Origin: Hellea sp.
GTDB taxonomy: Bacteria; Pseudomonadota; Alphaproteobacteria; Caulobacterales; Maricaulaceae
Direction of reading: 5' to 3'
Assembly: GCA_020628635.1 (NCBI GenBank)
Contig: JAHDEU010000103.1
Span: forward strand, 1 to 7,252
Length of the DNA stretch: 7,252 nt
Part shown: piece after piece, positions 5,599 through 7,252 of the stretch
Layout of the letters: each line of letters begins with the position of its first letter
Position numbering within the stretch: the stretch's first letter is position 1
The notes under the pieces: generated by a model
What the model was told of the DNA's origin: nothing
What the model saw: only the letters and a program-made list of their open reading frames with translations
The model's database searches: none
Made by a program: the position numbers and the translations under genes

Positions 5599-7070
5599 TC
5601 CGCCGCCTCCAGTGCAGCACCCCGGCTGCGGAACCGTGCGAGCGTGTTCCGGATGAAGCTCCGGCAATCGGCCGCGTTCACCGCCCAGCAGCTCAGCAGA
5701 TAGACCGCGCCGCCCACAGCGGCCTTGATCAGCAGGGTCACGATGCCCGGCTCCATGCCGCCCAGCGGCAGCGCCATGACGGCGACGGCCATGACCCCGC
5801 AGGACAGGGCGATCTCGGCGGATGCGCGAAGCGGCCAGGGCAGGGGATAGTGGCGACGCGCGGTCCAGACAGCCAGCCCGAAGGCGACCGTGTAGCCCGC
5901 AATCGTGGCCCAGACCGCGCCCAGCAATCCGTATTCCGGCACGAGCATGAAGTTCAGCGCGAGGTTCAATATGACGGGCGGGACCATGACCCAGATGAAC
6001 TCATGCGTCTGGCCGGAGAACATGAAGGCGCGCTGCACGTAGTAGGTGATCAGCCCGTTGATCAGCCCGGCAAAGGCGATCCACGGCATGACCATCACGG
6101 CATTGTCGCGAATGTCCTCGCCGACGATGAAGCCCGCATCCTTGGCGACCAGCGCAATGCCCACAGCCGCCGGCATGACGATCCAGAGCAGGGTCGCGCC
6201 GTAGTCGCGCATGATGGGCCGCGATTCCTCGACGCCCTGCTTTTCCAGCGCGGTGATGGCGCTGGGCAGCACGGCCATGGACAGCCAGATGAAGATGATC
6301 TCGAGCGAGCGGTTGGCGAGGTTGTAGCCCGCATTGTACTCGCCCGCCGCGCCTTCGCCCATGACGGCGAGGATGATGTACATGTCGGCGGAATTGAGCG
6401 CGTAGGACAGCAGCAGGCTGATGCAGATCGGCAGGCCGTACACCGCGTAGCGCTTGGCCCGCGCGGGCTCGAACCGTCCGCCGCGCAACCGTTTCAGCAT
6501 GAAGGGCCCGTCCCAGCACAAAGCGACCGCGAGGCCGATGATGATGCCGATGAACGGCCCGGCCTCGCGCAGGGGCGTGAGCACGACCAGCAGCAGTCCG
6601 AGCGAGAACGAAAACACCGTCTGCCCGGAATAGGTCAGGCTGTAGCGCATGATCCGGTGGGCGGCCTTGTGCGCCTCCATGCCGAGATTGAGCATGACCT
6701 GCAGGCAGGTTGAGCCCAGCGCGAATGCGAGCACGGTCTTCATCGGACCCGCGATCGGCAGGAGCCAGAGAAGCGGCATGATGACGGCGAAGCTGACGGC
6801 GCCGACCCCCAGCGCGAGACCGTAGAGCGTGCGCAGGTGGTCGTTCACATCCGCGTCGTGCTCGGCCCGCGCCTGGTAGCGGGCCATGGCGGCCTCCATC
6901 CAGGTGAACAGGCCCATATGCACGAATTGCATGGTGACGATGGCGATGCCGTAGCGGCCCCACTCGGCAGGTTCGAGCAGGCGCGTGAGCACCACGATCG
7001 TCCCGAAGCTCACCAGAACATTGGCGAGATTGACGGGCAGATAGGCGAGGAGTGTGCGCCCCATCTTCAT
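5595..7070 (-). CDS. hfsF: Wzx-type lipid-linked oligosaccharide flippase, HfsF-like
   Basis: Polytopic inner-membrane protein of the MOP/polysaccharide transport family, predicted to flip the undecaprenyl-diphosphate-linked repeat unit from cytoplasm to periplasm. At 491 aa it is of normal length, with about 12-14 hydrophobic segments spread over the whole chain (for example about 7-28, 42-60, 85-105, 150-165, 172-186, 213-235, 292-309, 325-345, 358-377, 382-402, 418-436 and 443-463). Family hallmarks are the N-terminal LTRLLEPAEWGRYG (28-41), the NSAD pair in a mid-protein helix (226-229), YNAGYNLANR (245-254) and PEYGLLGAVWATIAGY (378-393). The ATG at 7070 overlaps the hfsE stop as ATGA; a second ATG two codons on (7064) is possible. 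No strong Shine-Dalgarno is seen, fitting translational coupling to hfsE. The sugar specificity cannot be read from the sequence. Confidence 0.92.
   Translation of the reverse strand: MKMGRTLLAYLPVNLANVLVSFGTIVVLTRLLEPAEWGRYGIAIVTMQFVHMGLFTWMEAAMARYQARAEHDADVNDHLRTLYGLALGVGAVSFAVIMPLLWLLPIAGPMKTVLAFALGSTCLQVMLNLGMEAHKAAHRIMRYSLTYSGQTVFSFSLGLLLVVLTPLREAGPFIGIIIGLAVALCWDGPFMLKRLRGGRFEPARAKRYAVYGLPICISLLLSYALNSADMYIILAVMGEGAAGEYNAGYNLANRSLEIIFIWLSMAVLPSAITALEKQGVEESRPIMRDYGATLLWIVMPAAVGIALVAKDAGFIVGEDIRDNAVMVMPWIAFAGLINGLITYYVQRAFMFSGQTHEFIWVMVPPVILNLALNFMLVPEYGLLGAVWATIAGYTVAFGLAVWTARRHYPLPWPLRASAEIALSCGVMAVAVMALPLGGMEPGIVTLLIKAAVGGAVYLLSCWAVNAADCRSFIRNTLARFRSRGAALEAAE
5606..5610 (-). promoter_or_regulatory. 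Shine-Dalgarno of hfsG
   Basis: A full GGAGG lies seven bases before the ATG at 5598, inside the last codons of hfsF. It is the strongest ribosome-binding site in the operon and fixes the hfsG start. Confidence 0.6.
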
Positions 7071-7252
7071 CTGATGGTGTCGCTATCGCCCAGCAGGACC
7101 GGCAGGGTCTTGAGCATGATCGACAGGTCCCAGAGCAGGTTGGAGCCCTCGATATATTCGACGTCGAGCTCCACCCGGCGGGCGATGTCGCTCTGGTCGT
7201 GCAGCGGTCCGCGCGAGCCGTTGATCTGCGCCCAGCCCGTCATGCCCGGCTT
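7067..7252 (-). CDS. hfsE: Undecaprenyl-phosphate sugar phosphotransferase, C-terminal part only (HfsE-like)
   Basis: Only the last 61 codons and the TGA stop are inside the window; the gene continues beyond the right edge. The visible peptide opens with KPGMTGWAQINGSRG, the signature near the end of the bacterial sugar transferase domain (WcaJ/WbaP/PssY family). It continues through RRVELDVEYIEG, LLWDLSIMLKTL and the terminus GDSDTIR. This family starts polysaccharide synthesis by moving a sugar phosphate from a nucleotide sugar to undecaprenyl phosphate at the inner membrane. The stop overlaps the hfsF start as ATGA, so it is the upstream gene of the same operon. The membrane helices and catalytic residues are outside the window, so the sugar and the exact subfamily cannot be judged. 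The HfsE name comes from its place directly before hfsF and hfsG. Confidence 0.9.
   Translation of the reverse strand, partial: KPGMTGWAQINGSRGPLHDQSDIARRVELDVEYIEGSNLLWDLSIMLKTLPVLLGDSDTIR

Noticed and set aside
5599..5667. 23-codon upstream extension of hfsG
   Set aside because: It lies inside hfsF. GGAGG before the ATG at 5598 and the family N-terminus fix the shorter start.
5850..6713. 287-codon plus-strand frame opposite hfsF
   Set aside because: Asp/His/Arg-rich translation is typical of the reverse complement of a membrane-protein gene. No motif and no ribosome-binding site.
1..7252. A previously undescribed system type (defence, mobile element, novel RNA)
   Set aside because: Every gene belongs to a recognised polysaccharide synthesis family in a known hfs-like order. 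I see no integrase, repeat array, tRNA or composition break.

Overview
The window is a polysaccharide synthesis and export locus from a high-GC alphaproteobacterium. Gene content and order match the holdfast synthesis (hfs) genes of Caulobacterales. The run sugar transferase (HfsE), flippase (HfsF), GT2 glycosyltransferase (HfsG), NodB deacetylase (HfsH), next to an OPX export protein (HfsD) and a Wzz-type co-polymerase (HfsA), is the known hfs combination. A second GT2 in the same operon, HfsL-like by position, suggests a marine stalked or budding relative (Maricaulis/Oceanicaulis/Hirschia/Hyphomonas type) rather than Caulobacter itself. The genus is an inference, since no marker gene is present. 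Because the hfs symbols rest on family plus context, a different capsule or exopolysaccharide remains possible.

Layout: hfsD lies on the minus strand (42-965) and hfsA on the plus strand (1092-3026). They diverge from a roughly 126-bp, locally AT-rich spacer that holds a candidate promoter and a CtrA-like half-site. hfsA converges, with only 3 bp between stop codons, on a minus-strand operon that reads right to left: hfsE (only its last 61 codons, 7067-7252), hfsF, hfsG, hfsH and the second GT2. All four junctions in that operon are 4-bp ATGA stop/start overlaps, so the five genes are very probably translationally coupled and driven by a promoter beyond the right edge. The left edge cuts what looks like half of a terminator.

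Proposed pathway: HfsE loads the first sugar phosphate on undecaprenyl phosphate. HfsG and the second GT2 extend the lipid-linked repeat on the cytoplasmic face. HfsH, which has no signal peptide, removes N-acetyl groups there. HfsF flips the unit to the periplasm, HfsA governs polymerisation and chain length, and HfsD exports the chain across the outer membrane. The polymerase (HfsC/HfsI type), the HfsB partner of HfsA and the hfa anchor genes are not in the window. The system itself is known. The less ordinary points are the Tyr-rich cytoplasmic tail of HfsA, the divergent hfsD/hfsA arrangement without adjacent hfsB, and the unbroken series of ATGA junctions. There are no RNA genes, mobile elements or CRISPR arrays, and no gene-free stretch longer than 300 bases.
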